64,000 bases of DNA from Luzula sylvatica (taxonomy: Eukaryota > Streptophyta > Magnoliopsida > Poales > Juncaceae). Shown here one piece after another: positions 1 through 10,560 of this stretch. Under the pieces are notes generated by a model. It saw only the letters and a program-made list of their open reading frames with translations, had not been told where the DNA came from and did not search any database. Each line of letters opens with the position of its first letter. Positions within the stretch are counted from its first letter, which is position 1. The translations under genes were made by a program, and so were the position numbers. The DNA is taken from the NCBI GenBank assembly GCA_946800325.1, contig OX326958.1:65886366-65950365 (forward strand), in the 5' to 3' direction.

Positions 1-2
1 AT

Positions 3-236
3 AAATCCGCGATAGCGATGTCGAAGAATTCCGTCTTCCATAGCCGAACGAAGCATATCAAGCTCAAGCACCACTTTATTCGAGAAGTGGTTGGAGATGA
101 TGAAGTTCTTATCGAGCACGTGAAAACCGAAAACCAATTGGCGGATGTTTTCACCAAAGCACTTCCAAGTGAGAAGTTCATTCGCTTTCGAGAATTGATG
201 GGCGTGACGAGCAAAAACATTAAGGGGGAGTGTTAA
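3..236 (+). pseudogene. Ty1-copia polyprotein, C-terminal RNase H fragment
   Basis: The reading frame is open from the window edge (codon at 3) to a TAA at 234-236. It encodes the end of a Ty1-copia polyprotein: a KSAIAMSKN-type stretch, then SRTKHIKLKHHFIRE, then the TENQLADVFTKAL motif. Together these form the last part of the RNase H domain, which removes the RNA strand during reverse transcription. The reverse transcriptase and everything upstream lie outside the window, so it cannot be told whether the whole ORF is intact. The stop codon lies just inside the 3' LTR, after a purine-rich tract (AAGGGGGAG) ending at 230. Family assignment is secure; the Tnt1-like lineage is inference. Confidence 0.88.
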
Positions 237-636
237 ATTTAATGTTTTTGTAATATTATTTATTTTGGTTTATTAGCTTAATGTGTAATAGTGAATATAT
301 GCCCCCATGTGTATGTGTATGGGAGATGTGTAACAAAAATACTTTTGGGATGTTTGGGTTTTGTGTCTCTGCCAGAGAGCAATTCTCAAGACAACCACAA
401 TATCATCTATTTTCGTGTAGAAATAGAAAGAGGGAAACTATCCCCACTTTATAACTCTTGTGTGTGAGTGTCTCAGGTAGAGGTAAATAATACCCACCTA
501 TCTCTAAGAAAAATACCCACCTATCTCTATGAAAAATACCCTGCGTATTCCTCTGAAAAATCTCTCTCACTAATTCACCGAAAATACAAGATCTAAACCT
601 CACTAACTCCAACACAGGAAGGAGTTGTACACTACA
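231..636 (+). mobile_element. 3' LTR of the Ty1-copia element (about 406 bp)
   Basis: The LTR starts TGTTAAATTT directly after the polypurine tract and ends ...GTACACTACA, giving the standard TG...CA borders. It is followed by TAAAG and then by sequence matching the second copy of the large duplication (from about 20269), where no LTR is present. That copy therefore acts as an approximate empty site. The other LTR is outside the window, so LTR identity and the target-site duplication cannot be checked here. Confidence 0.72.
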
Positions 637-845
637 TAAAGACATGTTAGTAAGTTTGAGGGTCTGATTGGAAACTGTACCGAATATAATAGTAATTTAT
701 GCAAACTCTTACTGTGCACTTATATTTGGACATTCTCAATATTTCACATCGTCAATTTTGTTTCAATTTTTGAATAATTATGTCGTGTGGTTGATCTTGT
801 TTGATTTAAACATGATTTTATAACTTCGTTCGTTTGTATTTATTT

Positions 846-1093
846 AGGGAAATTATACCGTGCCCTTCAAATCCATTTTTTCATCGTCGATTTGGAGATT
901 ACCAATTAATCCACTCTATTAACCATTAATCTACTCTATTAATCATTAATAAATATTAATTATTAATGATTAATCCACATGTATCTTAATTCAATAATAA
1001 TTAATCACTAATCGAGAAAGTTTGTGTTAATTAATATTTGGATTAAGCACTAACTCCCTAGATCGAAGAATTTGAGAGACATAGTGAATGACC
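846..1093. mobile_element. MITE, AGGGAAATTATAC family
   Basis: Copy 2 reads straight through at about 20470 (TATTTATTTACTTG), while copy 1 carries an extra 250 bp beginning AGGGAAATTATACCGTGCCC and ending near ACTATG...GAATGACC. The ends are imperfect inverted repeats of the type seen in the 3851-4090 element. The interior is AT-rich with no ORF. The right border is uncertain by several bases. Confidence 0.6.
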
Positions 1094-1674
1094 TTTTTAT
1101 TTATGTATTATTATTTTGCAAGTTGTTTTAAACAATCTCATTAATACATGCAATATTTGTGTTTTATTATTACATAGTGTACGATAAAAATGTTGACGAT
1201 TAGATTCAGTATCCACCATGACAAAAATTTAATACGAAAAGAAAAAATGAGTAAAATATCAATATTCTCTACATAATCATAGAATTCAATAAATCTTGTT
1301 ATAACATATCATATTTCTTTTTCTATTTTTTTATATTTGGCTTTGAAATATAATGATTTTTAGTCATATATTGTGTATCTCATACTAAAATACTCATAAT
1401 AAAATCCTATCTAATTACCACATTTTTTTTTTCTCTAATTATGACTTTGAAATAAAAGAAACTATGTAAGAAAGACAATGCAACCTAATTTAATTTTATA
1501 TAATTATTTTTTAATATTATTAGTATATTATTCTAATTTATTAAGAAATTTTTCCACTGGCTTTCTACAAGACAATCCTTTTGTAACTTCTGTCGGTGAA
1601 AATCCGCTGGCTCGAGACATGTTGTCCACGCCTCTCGTTTGCCTACTTTCCTTTTTAATTACCGAGCCTTGACT

Positions 1675-1704
1675 CCTAACCCTAACCCTAATCTATTTTA
1701 TAAA
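1675..1704 (+). promoter_or_regulatory. Telo-box tract and TATA box upstream of RING exon 1 (copy 1)
   Basis: CCTAACCCTAACCCTAAT at 1675-1692 is a doubled telo-box of the kind found in promoters of growth-related plant genes. TATAAA follows at 1699-1704, about 215 bp before the ATG at 1919. The arrangement is conserved in copy 2 (21103-21120). That it once served the RING gene is inferred from position only. Confidence 0.5.
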
Positions 1705-1918
1705 TTCCGAACTCTTTCTCATTTGCTGACCAACCTTCCTGCGCCGCCAACTCGATTTTCCCCTTTCTCTATAAGAATCACACTTATGAGTCGTAAATAC
1801 TCTCATGACCATCCTTATCTTCCATTATACGCGCATATAACGAAAGATAAATTGCAAATTCGAGGATACTTGACATAAAGAGGATCAGCCTTCATGTGCG
1901 AGTAATCTGGAAGTAACG

Positions 1919-2015
1919 ATGGTAAAGGGGGATGGGTTGCTCGCTCGTTTTACCTGTCATTTATGCGGAGATGTTTTGTTTGATGCTACCACTATTGTAG
2001 AGTGCATTCATACAT
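1919..2015 (+). pseudogene. RING-finger (DRIP/Polycomb type) exon 1, copy 1
   Basis: The exon starts at ATG 1919 and reads MVKGDGLLARF, then TCHLCGDVLFDATTIVECIHT, before a GTGAGT donor at 2016. Known DRIP-type E3 ligases (DREB2A-interacting proteins) and PCGF proteins have the same N-terminal half-RING, C-x2-C followed by ATTIxECLHTFC, with an intron at this point. The exon ends in phase 1, which fits the exon 2 found at 4294, so the join would read HT-F-C-R-K-C. This half of the RING is intact, but exon 2 is frameshifted and a further exon-1 relative sits inside the 2.3-kb intron. A broken gene or gene fragment is the best call. Confidence 0.75.
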
Positions 2016-3121
2016 GTGAGTATATATTTTTTCTTATTTGGTATGCTTTGATTTATTTAAAATATGAATTTTTCATTTTTTTCTTTTGTTTTTTCACCCA
2101 TTTTCAATAGAGATTTGGTTTGCATTGCAGTACTATAAAAATCAGTTTTGTTGGATTTAGATAAGGAATTTTTCATTTATTTATATTTTGAGGTTTCTTT
2201 CCTTCGAGAGAAATTGATTCTATTTGATTTATAGGTATCTATATATAATTAAAATTAAAATATAATTAATTCAGTCATGCTTTGTAACTTGCATGGTAAT
2301 GAAGTCTGCCGTTTTGAGTAAATACACAATTGCTTATTGTTTTAGTAGATAATAATTAACATCACATTCATGTTTTTTTCATAAATGATAAATTTTTAAA
2401 TCATAATATTAAAGATCATTAAATTATATGTTGGGCCGTTTGGCAAGTGATATTAGTAGAGTGAAACCGGATTATTGATTATAAGATTATAAGGTCGAAA
2501 ACAAATTCTGCAATTAGGAATTTCACATATGTTAGAAAGTATAATTCTTGGTTTTTTGTTGTTTAGAAAAATTACGGAATTACATTATTGAAATTGTAGA
2601 AACAATGTTTAATTAAAATTAGTAAAAATATATTACGCGCTTTAATCATAAAAAAATGTTAAGAATATATAATTATAATTTATAATATATATCTTATAGT
2701 ATTCCAACATAATCATTTTATTGTTATGATATAAATATTTTTAAAGTACTTTATAATATAATAATTATAATATTACTACAATATAATGATAATTATTATT
2801 ATAATGTTATTACAATATAATAATAATTGTTATTTATATAAGATAATTATCACAATTTTTTTTCGAGTTGTAGATTTTAACAAATTTGGAACATTGAATT
2901 TAAAAACTGTACAGAACCATACCAATAATATAATTTTAAAATCAAGTATAAATTAAATATGCAAAGCATAAATTCAATACACAGTACAAATTCAATGTAA
3001 GCCAAAATATCAAAGAAGAAATAAGAAAACAAATAATAACAAATAGGAGAGATAGAAAGGTTAGTGTAGAAATCACAAGACGAAAACAAATAATTCATTT
3101 CATCTTTTTAAACCCCGAGTT

Positions 3122-3171
<50 letters not shown>

Positions 3172-3302
3172 ATATTTAACAATCTCTCTATGTTCATTAA
3201 CTTCCTCTCTTTTTCCATACCGGTCAACCAGATCCGTCAACCCGCTTCCCAATACGTATAAAAAAATAGGACGCGTCCTGAATTTATTACAGTGGAGCGT
3301 GA
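2016..3302. other. AT-rich intron-like DNA with a CT microsatellite
   Basis: No coding signal is visible here. The stretch is AT-rich with short TAATA-type runs (2640-2850). A (CT)n microsatellite of about 22 units occupies 3125-3168. Most of it is shared with copy 2; from about 2850 to 3170 copy 2 instead has a CACTA-transposon end. Confidence 0.6.
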
Positions 3303-3387
3303 CTTGTCTGTATCATGTCTGTCGTGTCTTCTTTTGTACGATCTCTTGGAAGAAGCGCTACCACCATTACATTCTGTTTCCATACTC
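3303..3387 (+). pseudogene. Second RING-finger exon 1, degraded (copy 1)
   Basis: Just before a GTAAGT donor at 3388 the sequence encodes ATTITFCFHT in phase 1, which corresponds to the ATTIxECLHT half-RING of DRIP/PCGF proteins. Upstream it aligns with the copy-2 exon (SCLSC...YDLLEEATTI) but has two extra bases (GAAGAAGCGCT against GAAGAAGCT), shifting the frame. The second cysteine of the first zinc pair is also lost. It lies downstream of the better exon 1 at 1919 and has the same exit phase, so it looks like a duplicated, decayed exon. Confidence 0.6.
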
Positions 3388-3850
3388 GTAAGTTTGCTCT
3401 TTGTAGGAACTATTCTCGATTTTATTTATTTATTTTGAGGTATGTTTTATTTAGAAATATCTATCTTGTTTATTTAGGTCCTATCTTCGTGTATTTTTCT
3501 ATCATATTAATTGGTTTTTCGTCCGTAAAAACAAAATTAAGCATCATAAAATGCCATCTAGATATATCAAATCATCCATGCACTAACCTGCTACATAGGT
3601 TGCTGCACCATATAAAATTTGATTGGATTATTTTGCAAAATAATATTAATAATGGGGGCTATTATAAGCATTAATTTTTTACGCACACAATTTATTCCTA
3701 ATCAATCACTAACATTTTTATATATTATATCATTATAAAAATATTTTACATCATTAATAAAAAGATATTTATAGGTATTATTTCTGTTTAATTAGATATC
3801 CAAATTATCCCTAAATGTGAATCTTCTAGTCGTTCAAGGACAAAGTTCAA

Positions 3851-4090
3851 AGGGAAATTTTACTATGCCCCTCAAATTCCCCCCACTATTCAATTGATGA
3901 TTAATTGTGTTTTGAATTAACGGATAATTCAAATGTAATTAACAGTTAATACAATTGTATTAGTCATTAATACAATTAATAATTTTAATTAATCATCAAT
4001 TCAAATGAGAAGTATAAATTTGGAAAATTGGTATCATTTTCCCCCATATCGTGAATAGTGGGGGAATCTCAGGGCACATTAAATGGCCTC
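3851..4090. mobile_element. MITE with 8-bp target duplication AAGTTCAA
   Basis: This 240-bp insertion is flanked by AAGTTCAA at 3843-3850 and 4091-4098. Copy 2 of the duplication has a single AAGTTCAA at the matching place (near 23370), so it is a clean empty site. The ends are imperfect inverted repeats of about 40 bp (AGGGAAATTTTACTATGCCC against the reverse of ...GGGCACATTAAATGGCCTC). There is no ORF. The 8-bp duplication suggests hAT, though the Mutator class cannot be excluded. The insertion happened after the segmental duplication. Confidence 0.85.
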
Positions 4091-4293
4091 AAGTTCAAAT
4101 GCTATTGGGAAAGAGTCCAAGTGTAGTTCTGAGATTTTTAAACATGAGTGAAGAAGTATCGGTTTTTTTTTTGAATTATTTAGTTTGATTAATTGTTAAT
4201 CTTGTAATCGAGTTACACGCAAAATTTGTAGATATTATATTTCTTCGTGTTTAATATTTAATTAGCTTGATAGAGATCATCAGACTTTCACAG

Positions 4294-4383
4294 TTTGCAG
4301 GAAATGTATGGTGGAGAAGCTAAAAAAAATGAAGTTGCATGCCTAATTTGTAATTTTCATCTAGGTCTACTTCTTTGGACAAA
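4294..4383 (+). pseudogene. RING-finger exon 2 with frameshift (copy 1)
   Basis: After a TTTCACAG acceptor the exon reads (F)CRKCMVEKLKK, continuing the second half of the RING begun at 1919 in the correct phase. The poly-A run then has eight A residues where copy 2 has six. This shifts the frame and destroys the closing CPIC pair, and a stop follows. Copy 2 at 23594-23700 keeps the frame. Loss of the last zinc ligands means no functional RING could be made. Confidence 0.75.
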
Positions 4384-4944
4384 CTCGGTTTATTTATTTT
4401 GAGCCTCTAAATTCGATCAGGTCTAAAAAAAGTATTAATTCAATAATGTATAAATACTTGAGAGAAATTTCTAGTGTTTACTTTGAATTAAGAGATTCGA
4501 AATTAAAGATGAAAAATAATACGAGCTTGTTCAAAGGGCATGTAACTTCATTTTTGAACCTCTCAAGTCTCGACGATACATTTTCGGCAAATTTGCTAGT
4601 CTGATTAATTCTATTAAAATTATTAAATATTTAACACAAAGAAAAGGATTTACAAACTTTACGTGCAGCTCGGGAATAGTATACGTGCCTACTCAGTTGC
4701 TGCTCGAGTACTACTAGTGAAATTTAATAATTTTAATAAAATTCAAAAATCTGTTCTTTTCTCATTTTGTGATATCTCAAGCCTACAATCGAACTCTTTC
4801 CCAATACTATTTTTTTTTTACGTTGTTCTTAAATCCTTAAATCCGTAGAAGATTCACATTTGGGACAATCGGATACCTAACTAAATAGAAAATTTTGCTT
4901 ATGAGTCAATTTTTATTAACAATGTAAAATAGTTTTCTTAATTT

Positions 4945-5075
4945 GGAATATATGTGTGAGTTAAAACTAAATAATAGTGATCACCATAATTATATATTAT
5001 TATTTTGCAAAATATTTTTATGGAATTTATGGTGTAGCAACCTATGTAGCAATTCAGTACATGGTTGATGGCATA
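4945..5075 (-). repeat. Inverted arm matching the second RING intron, cut at the duplication border
   Basis: Read on the minus strand, this stretch matches the intron sequence that follows the second RING exon 1 (about 3555-3665). Its longer counterpart is at 24360-24770, where the arm continues into a minus-strand RING exon 1. Here the arm ends abruptly at the duplication breakpoint, so the exon is missing. Confidence 0.6.
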
Positions 5076-6165
5076 CGAAATTTAAGTGTTGTTTTAATGT
5101 CTTAAATTGAGTAATTCAACAATTAATTATTTTTCCTAAACTTAGTACAATGACAAGTAAAGGATATCGTTCCTCTGAGAAATACGGTGTACAATAAAGA
5201 TTTTATTAATGAATCAATTTTCCAAACTCGAAATTTAAGTGTCTTTTGCAAACACGCAAGTGTAATGACCAAATTTCAAGTTCAAGTTCAAGTTCAAATC
5301 ACAAATAGTATCACAATTTTCCAAACTCCAACATATAATTGATTCAATGCAGAATCTAAATTGTCATAATTAAATGTGCAATAAAATATTAATCATGAAT
5401 CAAATTTCCAAACTTCTTCACAATAATATCAACAATAATACAAGTTATATTCAAAATTTCAGAGTTTATTAATGAATCAATTAATTCCTAAAATTCATCA
5501 AAACAAGCAGTGTTCAAAATCTGGATCACAAAACAAATCTCAATTCAACAATTTATACAGATCAAATAACAACTCCAAATTTATTGAAAATTTTATCACA
5601 GATCAAATATCAAACAAACAAGCCATCATATTTTTTATAGAATTTTGTTATGCAATAACTAATTAACTAAAAATCAAAGACTAAACATTGAACAGACAAG
5701 TCAGAGACCTAGACAAGTCAGAGACTCAGAAACTAAAGTTCAAAAATACATAACAAATCAAAAATTAAAGGAAATAGGGACCAATAAATTTGTACACAAA
5801 CTAGGAATGATCTGGAGTCAGAAACATATTTTTATGGAATTTTTCTATGCAAAGATGAATTAACTAAAAATGGAAGAGTGATTAAAGGACAGAAAACTCA
5901 GAGAGACACAAATTAAATCCTAGAAAGTAGGAAATGAACGCAAAAATTTTCAAATTTGACATGGATGATCTACATTATCTAATGTAACTAAAATGAATTT
6001 TTATGGAATTTTTCTAGATATGAAACTATTTTATTTACAATTCCAAAAACTCAGAAATTCAGATCTTAAACTTTGAAAATGGATAAAAAATAGGAAAATT
6101 TAGGAAATAACATGGAATAAAATCCTATAGATTCAGAAACAGATTTGTAAGAGATTTAAATGATA
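5076..6165. repeat. AT-rich degenerate tandem repeats
   Basis: No gene is visible. Related blocks containing TTTTTATGGAATTTTTCTA and AATTAACTAAAAAT recur near 5630, 5829 and 5999, indicating a degenerate tandem unit of about 170-200 bp. The opening part (about 5150-5230, GATATCGTTCCTCTGAGAAATAC) resembles sequences that accompany plant retroelements, but no domain supports that. Confidence 0.5.
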
Positions 6166-7320
6166 TAAAAATATTTTTAACCTAATTTCTAAACAGTACT
6201 AAACAGAAACTCAATAATTCAGGATCCCAAGTTTGAAATTGAATAACAAATAGGAAAATTGATGAAATGTTATGAACTAAAATTCTACAGAAACTAGACA
6301 GCATAAAGATTCAGAAAAATATTTAAAACATATTTAACTAGATCTATAAATATTTTTAACCTAATTATCAAAACTGATCAGAATTAAAAGCAATTTCACA
6401 AGAACAAATATTGTAAAATTCCAAAAAGAGAAAATGAGTGTTTCTATCACTAAACAAGATTCAAAAATCATCACATAACATAATTAACAAGAAATTCATG
6501 AACACAAAACATAAAAATTACAAACATGCCCCTACAAAGAAAGATAATATCAAAAATGAAGATGGTGATGCATGAACTGAGGTGAGGCCTTCTTGATCCC
6601 TTCTTGGCACTTCAAGGAAGCTTGAGAAGCACCAGGTTGGATCTTGAAGAGCGCGGAACCAACTGATCGCCTTGCCAGAAATGAATCAGTGAGGAAGATG
6701 AGAAAGTTCGAATCTTTGACTCTAATTGATGAAATTGAAGGTTGAGACACGTTTAGGGGATGGGTATGGAGGTGTAGAGATGTTGAATCGAGAATGGAAT
6801 GGAGAGAGGAGGGAGATAGGGTAAGGACTTCACTGTGGTGATAATTTTTGAGAAAACTCGAAGAAAGAACTCAAGCCACTGATGGAGGAGCTGAAGGAGA
6901 GTGTCGTGAGGATGAGAGAAGAGAGATTGAGGGCTTTGAAGCCCTCAGAATGGGTGTCTCACCATCGTAGCTCAGCCAGAGCTTTATAGGTGCAAATTTT
7001 GCTGGATTGATCGAGTTTCAGATCGAATTGAGAGGAGAGGATGGTCAGGAGGATCCCACATAGTGCCACGATTCTGTTAGAAGGTTGTTTGGAACTTGTA
7101 CGATCGAAATTTGGCGCTAAATCGAGATAGAATCCACTCGTTCTCCGGATCGAAGGTTATTTGGAGACGACGAAGTTATCTCCAGTGATTTGCACTAGTA
7201 AAATTGCAGGGGATATTTTGTACTCCTTTTCTTTCTATAATTGCAAACTGGAGAGTTCTACGAGACATGAAATGGAGAGGATTAGCGCGGGCTGTTGTAC
7301 GATGGAGAGTTTGTTTATAT
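6166..7320. repeat. Tandem direct repeat unit 1 (about 1.15 kb)
   Basis: This unit begins near TTTTTAACCTAATTTCTAAACAG and matches 7325-8450 along its length. A well conserved block is TTCAAGGAAGCTTGAGAAGC with CACCAGGTTGGATCTTGAAG. Short ORFs in it are not conserved between the two units, so it is probably non-coding transposon-derived DNA. No terminal motif was identified. Confidence 0.7.
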
Positions 7321-7324
7321 ATGA

Positions 7325-8450
7325 CTATTTTTAACCTAATTTCTAAACAGCACTAAACAGAAATTCAGGAATTATGGATCTCAACATTGAAATTGAATAA
7401 CAAATAAGAAAATTTATGAAATGCTATGAACTAAACTTCTACAATTCTCCAGAAACTCGACAGTATAAAGATTCAGAAAAGCATTTAAAAGAGATTTAAC
7501 TAGATCTAGAACTATTTTTAACCTAATTATCAAACTGATCAGAAATAAAAACAATTTCACACGAACAAATATTATAAAATTCCAAAAAGAGGAAATGAGT
7601 GTTTCTATCACTAAACAAGATTCGAAAGTTCAACAAATAACAGGAATAACAAGAATAACAAGAACACTAAACTACAAAATTACAAAAATGCCCCTGCAAA
7701 GAGAGAATACCAAAATAAAGAGAGAGATGCATGGAATGAAGTGAGGCTTTCTTGATCCCTTCTTGACACTCCAAGGAAGCTTGAGAAGCACCAGGTTGGA
7801 TCTTGAAGAGCTTGGAACCCGCCGAGCCACCTTGCCGGAACTGGATCAGAGAGGAAATGGAAAAAGCTCCAAACTTGAACTCTAATCAACGAAATTGATG
7901 TGTGGGATATGTTCAAGGGATGGGTATGAAGGTAGAGAGAGAGAGAGAGTGAACTGAGGTGGAGATGAAGTGAGGGAGGAGAGTCCTGTGGTGAACTGGT
8001 TCTGAGAAAACTCGAAGAACCAGCTCAAACCACTGATGGTGGATATGAAGAGTGTGGTGAGAGTGAGAGAAGGGAGAGTGAGGGCCTTGGAGCCCTCTGA
8101 ATGGTTGTCTCACCATTGTAGCTCAGCCAGAGCTTTAACGGCACAAATTTCACTGGATTGATCGAGTTTCAGATCGAATTGAGAGGAGAGGATGGTCAGG
8201 GGTGTCCCACACAGTGCCACGATGGTCATGTAGAAGAGAGAGTATGAGAATGGCTGTCGTACGGAGCTCAGGAGGCGAGCGAAGGCCGTTACGAGCTCGA
8301 GATCACTGGATTGGATCATCTCCAGTAAATTGCAGGGTTAAAATTTCAGGAGAAAAACTCAGTTCAATTCTCTACTGCAATTGCACAGTTGAGTATCCAG
8401 TTTACTAATAAATGGAGACGATTTGAGCTCGAATGGAGCCAACTCATTGA
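7325..8450. repeat. Tandem direct repeat unit 2
   Basis: This is the second copy of the unit at 6166-7320, offset by about 1.15 kb and clearly diverged by substitutions and small indels. It has longer AG-rich runs (GAGAGAGAG near 7935). No function is assignable. Confidence 0.7.
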
Positions 8451-8714
8451 TTCAGTTCAAACAAACACTTGAGATCTTCTGTGGCATTTTTCGTGTAGTT
8501 GATCGTGCATTGTCTAAGGTTGAGAGAGAGAGAGGTTGCAGTGCAGTTTTCTGTGGCAGTTTTGACGTAGAAATTGGATGGTTAAATATGATATTTTAAT
8601 TTTAAGAAATGCAAATATGTAATTTCAAGTTAAAAAAAGGATAAATATGTAAATCCCCCATAAAATAATAATAATAAAATGGTATGTACAAACTAATTTA
8701 ATTTTTGAATGTAG

Positions 8715-8906
8715 TCTGCGATTCTTGGGATGCACTCGATAGTGCAGCGTCCCATGGTTTACGAGGGAAGTATCGTGGCGAGGCCGATGATGTACTTGGC
8801 TCTGACTTACGACCACAGGCTTATTAACGGCAGAGAAGCCGTGTTTTTCTTGAGGTGTATTAAGGACATTGTGGAGGATCCTCGCAGGCTCTTGCTCGAC
8901 ATATAA
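8715..8906 (+). pseudogene. 2-oxoglutarate dehydrogenase E2 (succinyltransferase), terminal exon fragment
   Basis: After an acceptor-like TTTTTGAATGTAG, 63 codons and a TAA encode the C-terminus of dihydrolipoyllysine-residue succinyltransferase, the E2 core of the mitochondrial 2-oxoglutarate dehydrogenase complex in the TCA cycle. Recognisable parts are [24 protein letters not shown], the catalytic region [11 protein letters not shown] and the ending [11 protein letters not shown]. The usual active-site motif is DHRxxDG; here it is DHRLING, an Asp-to-Asn change. No upstream exon (lipoyl domain, E1/E3-binding region, rest of the catalytic domain) appears in the preceding 8 kb. It is therefore an isolated last exon, probably a captured or dispersed fragment. 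A very long intron reaching outside the window is less likely. Confidence 0.85.
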
Positions 8907-10027
8907 AATTATAAAGAAAGGAAAAAAGGAGATTTATTTTGGCTTTATGGTTTTAATATTTGACAATAATGTTGGAACAAATTTTGGCTAGTCATGTTTT
9001 GAATGATTTTCTCGGTTTTGTTTTCTGATGTGTATTCAGTGTAGAGGGGTATTTACCTTTTACTACCTTTTTTTGTGGGAAGTTCAAATTCCCTAACAAT
9101 GTTCTTTTGCTGTTTTAATAACAACAATTGTTTTATTTTTCTGAATTTGCCCTTTCTTTTTGAATTTTGATATTGGATCTGATCTTGATGCATTCCTAAG
9201 CTATTTTTTTTTGCAAGAAAAATGAATTCATAACGGACATTTGTTGAACCGATTTTTTCTTTTATTTGATGGAATTGTGTTTCTAGCGAACCTCCGAACC
9301 AAAGAAGATGTCGTGATTAACTCTTGCGAGCATTGAGTAGGTTCGTTCTCTTTCTTCTCAGTAAAATAAGGCGTGATTTTTACTACAAATCATGCAAAAT
9401 ATGTTCTTATCAAATTAGTCCCTAATTTGGACTATTATATATCTGGAGTATGTCATTCAGAAAGAATCCACGAGATCTTCTCAATTTCAGAATGAAATTA
9501 CCACGAGTTTTACACAACGGGATTTAAGTACAAAATATTACATAATAGTCCACAAAACTCCTAAAATTCAATATAAGTACATCAAATGCAAAAAATACAC
9601 AAAAAATCCCTCATATGCAAACGATTAACTTGAATTCACATAGTTGTTATTCTTACTGTCAAATTCACAACCAAATCAATTGATCATGCATTTAAGTTGG
9701 CATCCAGAAAATAAAAATTAATCAAGTTAGTTAAAATGGACATTTTGCAATTATGCATTTAAGTCCTTGATGTTAAACTTAATACCAATCAATACTTAAG
9801 AACATTGCCGACTGCCGTAATTTGGTACCAGTAATTCCCCCCCGTCAAAACCACCTGTCGAAATACCAGATCATTCATATTTTTCCTTAGGGGCATTTTG
9901 GTAATTTTGAACATAGCTTATTAACGATATGTCTATCCAACTTGTCTAATTCTTCCTGTCATCAATTAATTCCCTTTCTTAGTTTAAAAGGGTGACCAGC
10001 ACAACAACGACGGTTTCCAACAGTTAA
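8907..10027. other. No recognisable feature
   Basis: AT-rich intergenic DNA. The first part may be the former 3' untranslated region of the E2 gene fragment. No ORF with a recognisable domain, RNA gene or transposon end was found on either strand. Confidence 0.6.
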
Positions 10028-10265
10028 TGATGTGCTTCGATCCAGGCCACACATCATCAATGCAGTGGTAATGTGAGGGCATTTTTGTAAATTTTAATGT
10101 CATGGAGATTCGATCCTGGTCACACATCTTCCAACAGTTAATGTGCTTCGATCCAGGCCTTCAATGCAGTTTTGATCCAGGCCACACATCTTCAGCACAA
10201 AGAGTTTTTTTTTCTGAAATAAAATTTTAATGTCATGGAGGGCATTTTTGTAAATTTTGAAATGC
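10028..10265 (+). repeat. Local duplications with the motif GATCCAGGCCACACATC
   Basis: GCTTCGATCCAGGCC occurs near 10036 and 10145, and related forms occur at about 10111 and 10172. GAGGGCATTTTTGTAAATTTT occurs near 10075 and again at about 10238. This looks like a small locally shuffled tandem repeat with no coding potential. Confidence 0.55.
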
Positions 10266-10319
10266 GAGGGAGGTTTCTGCAATTAAAAATATAAATTAAA
10301 TAACCTTTCTCCAAGGTTA

Positions 10320-10560
10320 TATAAGCAACTCAGACAAATAACGAGCAAACTCATCCAATTTCAAATATACTAACATCTCGCTCAGAAGAGATTTGATATC
10401 TTCTCCAACGGTAAAATCTAGAAGCTTCTAATCCAACGGGTCATATCAGAAGAGAGACGTAGGAGATACGCACAGATTAAGATTACCCCTCCAACGGTCA
10501 TATTCCCCCTTCTCTATATATTCTCCTCAAAGCACAAAATACCCCTGTTTCCTTCTCTCC
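10320..10560 (+). promoter_or_regulatory. Candidate plant promoter with a heat-shock-like element and TATA box
   Basis: AGAAGCTTCT near 10421 matches the nGAAnnTTCn heat-shock element, and TCCAACGG repeats lie on both sides of it. CTATATATTC near 10515 is a good TATA box, followed within about 60 bp by a pyrimidine-rich CTCTCTCTCG leader typical of plant 5' untranslated regions. No recognised coding exon follows. A decayed or non-coding transcription unit is possible; heat induction is inference from one motif. Confidence 0.4.

Larger units (their letters stand above)
641..5075 (+). repeat. Segmental duplication, copy 1 (partner 20269-24473)
   Basis: Starting at CATGTTAGTAAGTTTGAGGG this segment runs collinearly and in direct orientation with 20269-24473, with small differences throughout. 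Similarity stops at GATGGCATA near 5075 and 24473. The unit carries a telo-box promoter, two copies of a RING-finger exon 1, one exon 2 and an inverted intron arm. Copy 1 has two insertions absent from copy 2 (about 846-1093 and 3851-4090) and a CT microsatellite at 3125-3168 where copy 2 has a CACTA end. Both copies degrade the RING reading frame, but at different places, so their decay was at least partly independent. Confidence 0.9.

Noticed and set aside
3315..3674. 119-codon ORF similar to 22849-23232 and to the minus-strand 24310-24573 ORF
   Set aside because: Similarity is real but reflects duplicated RING exon plus intron; the frames cross a splice donor and are not conserved as one protein.
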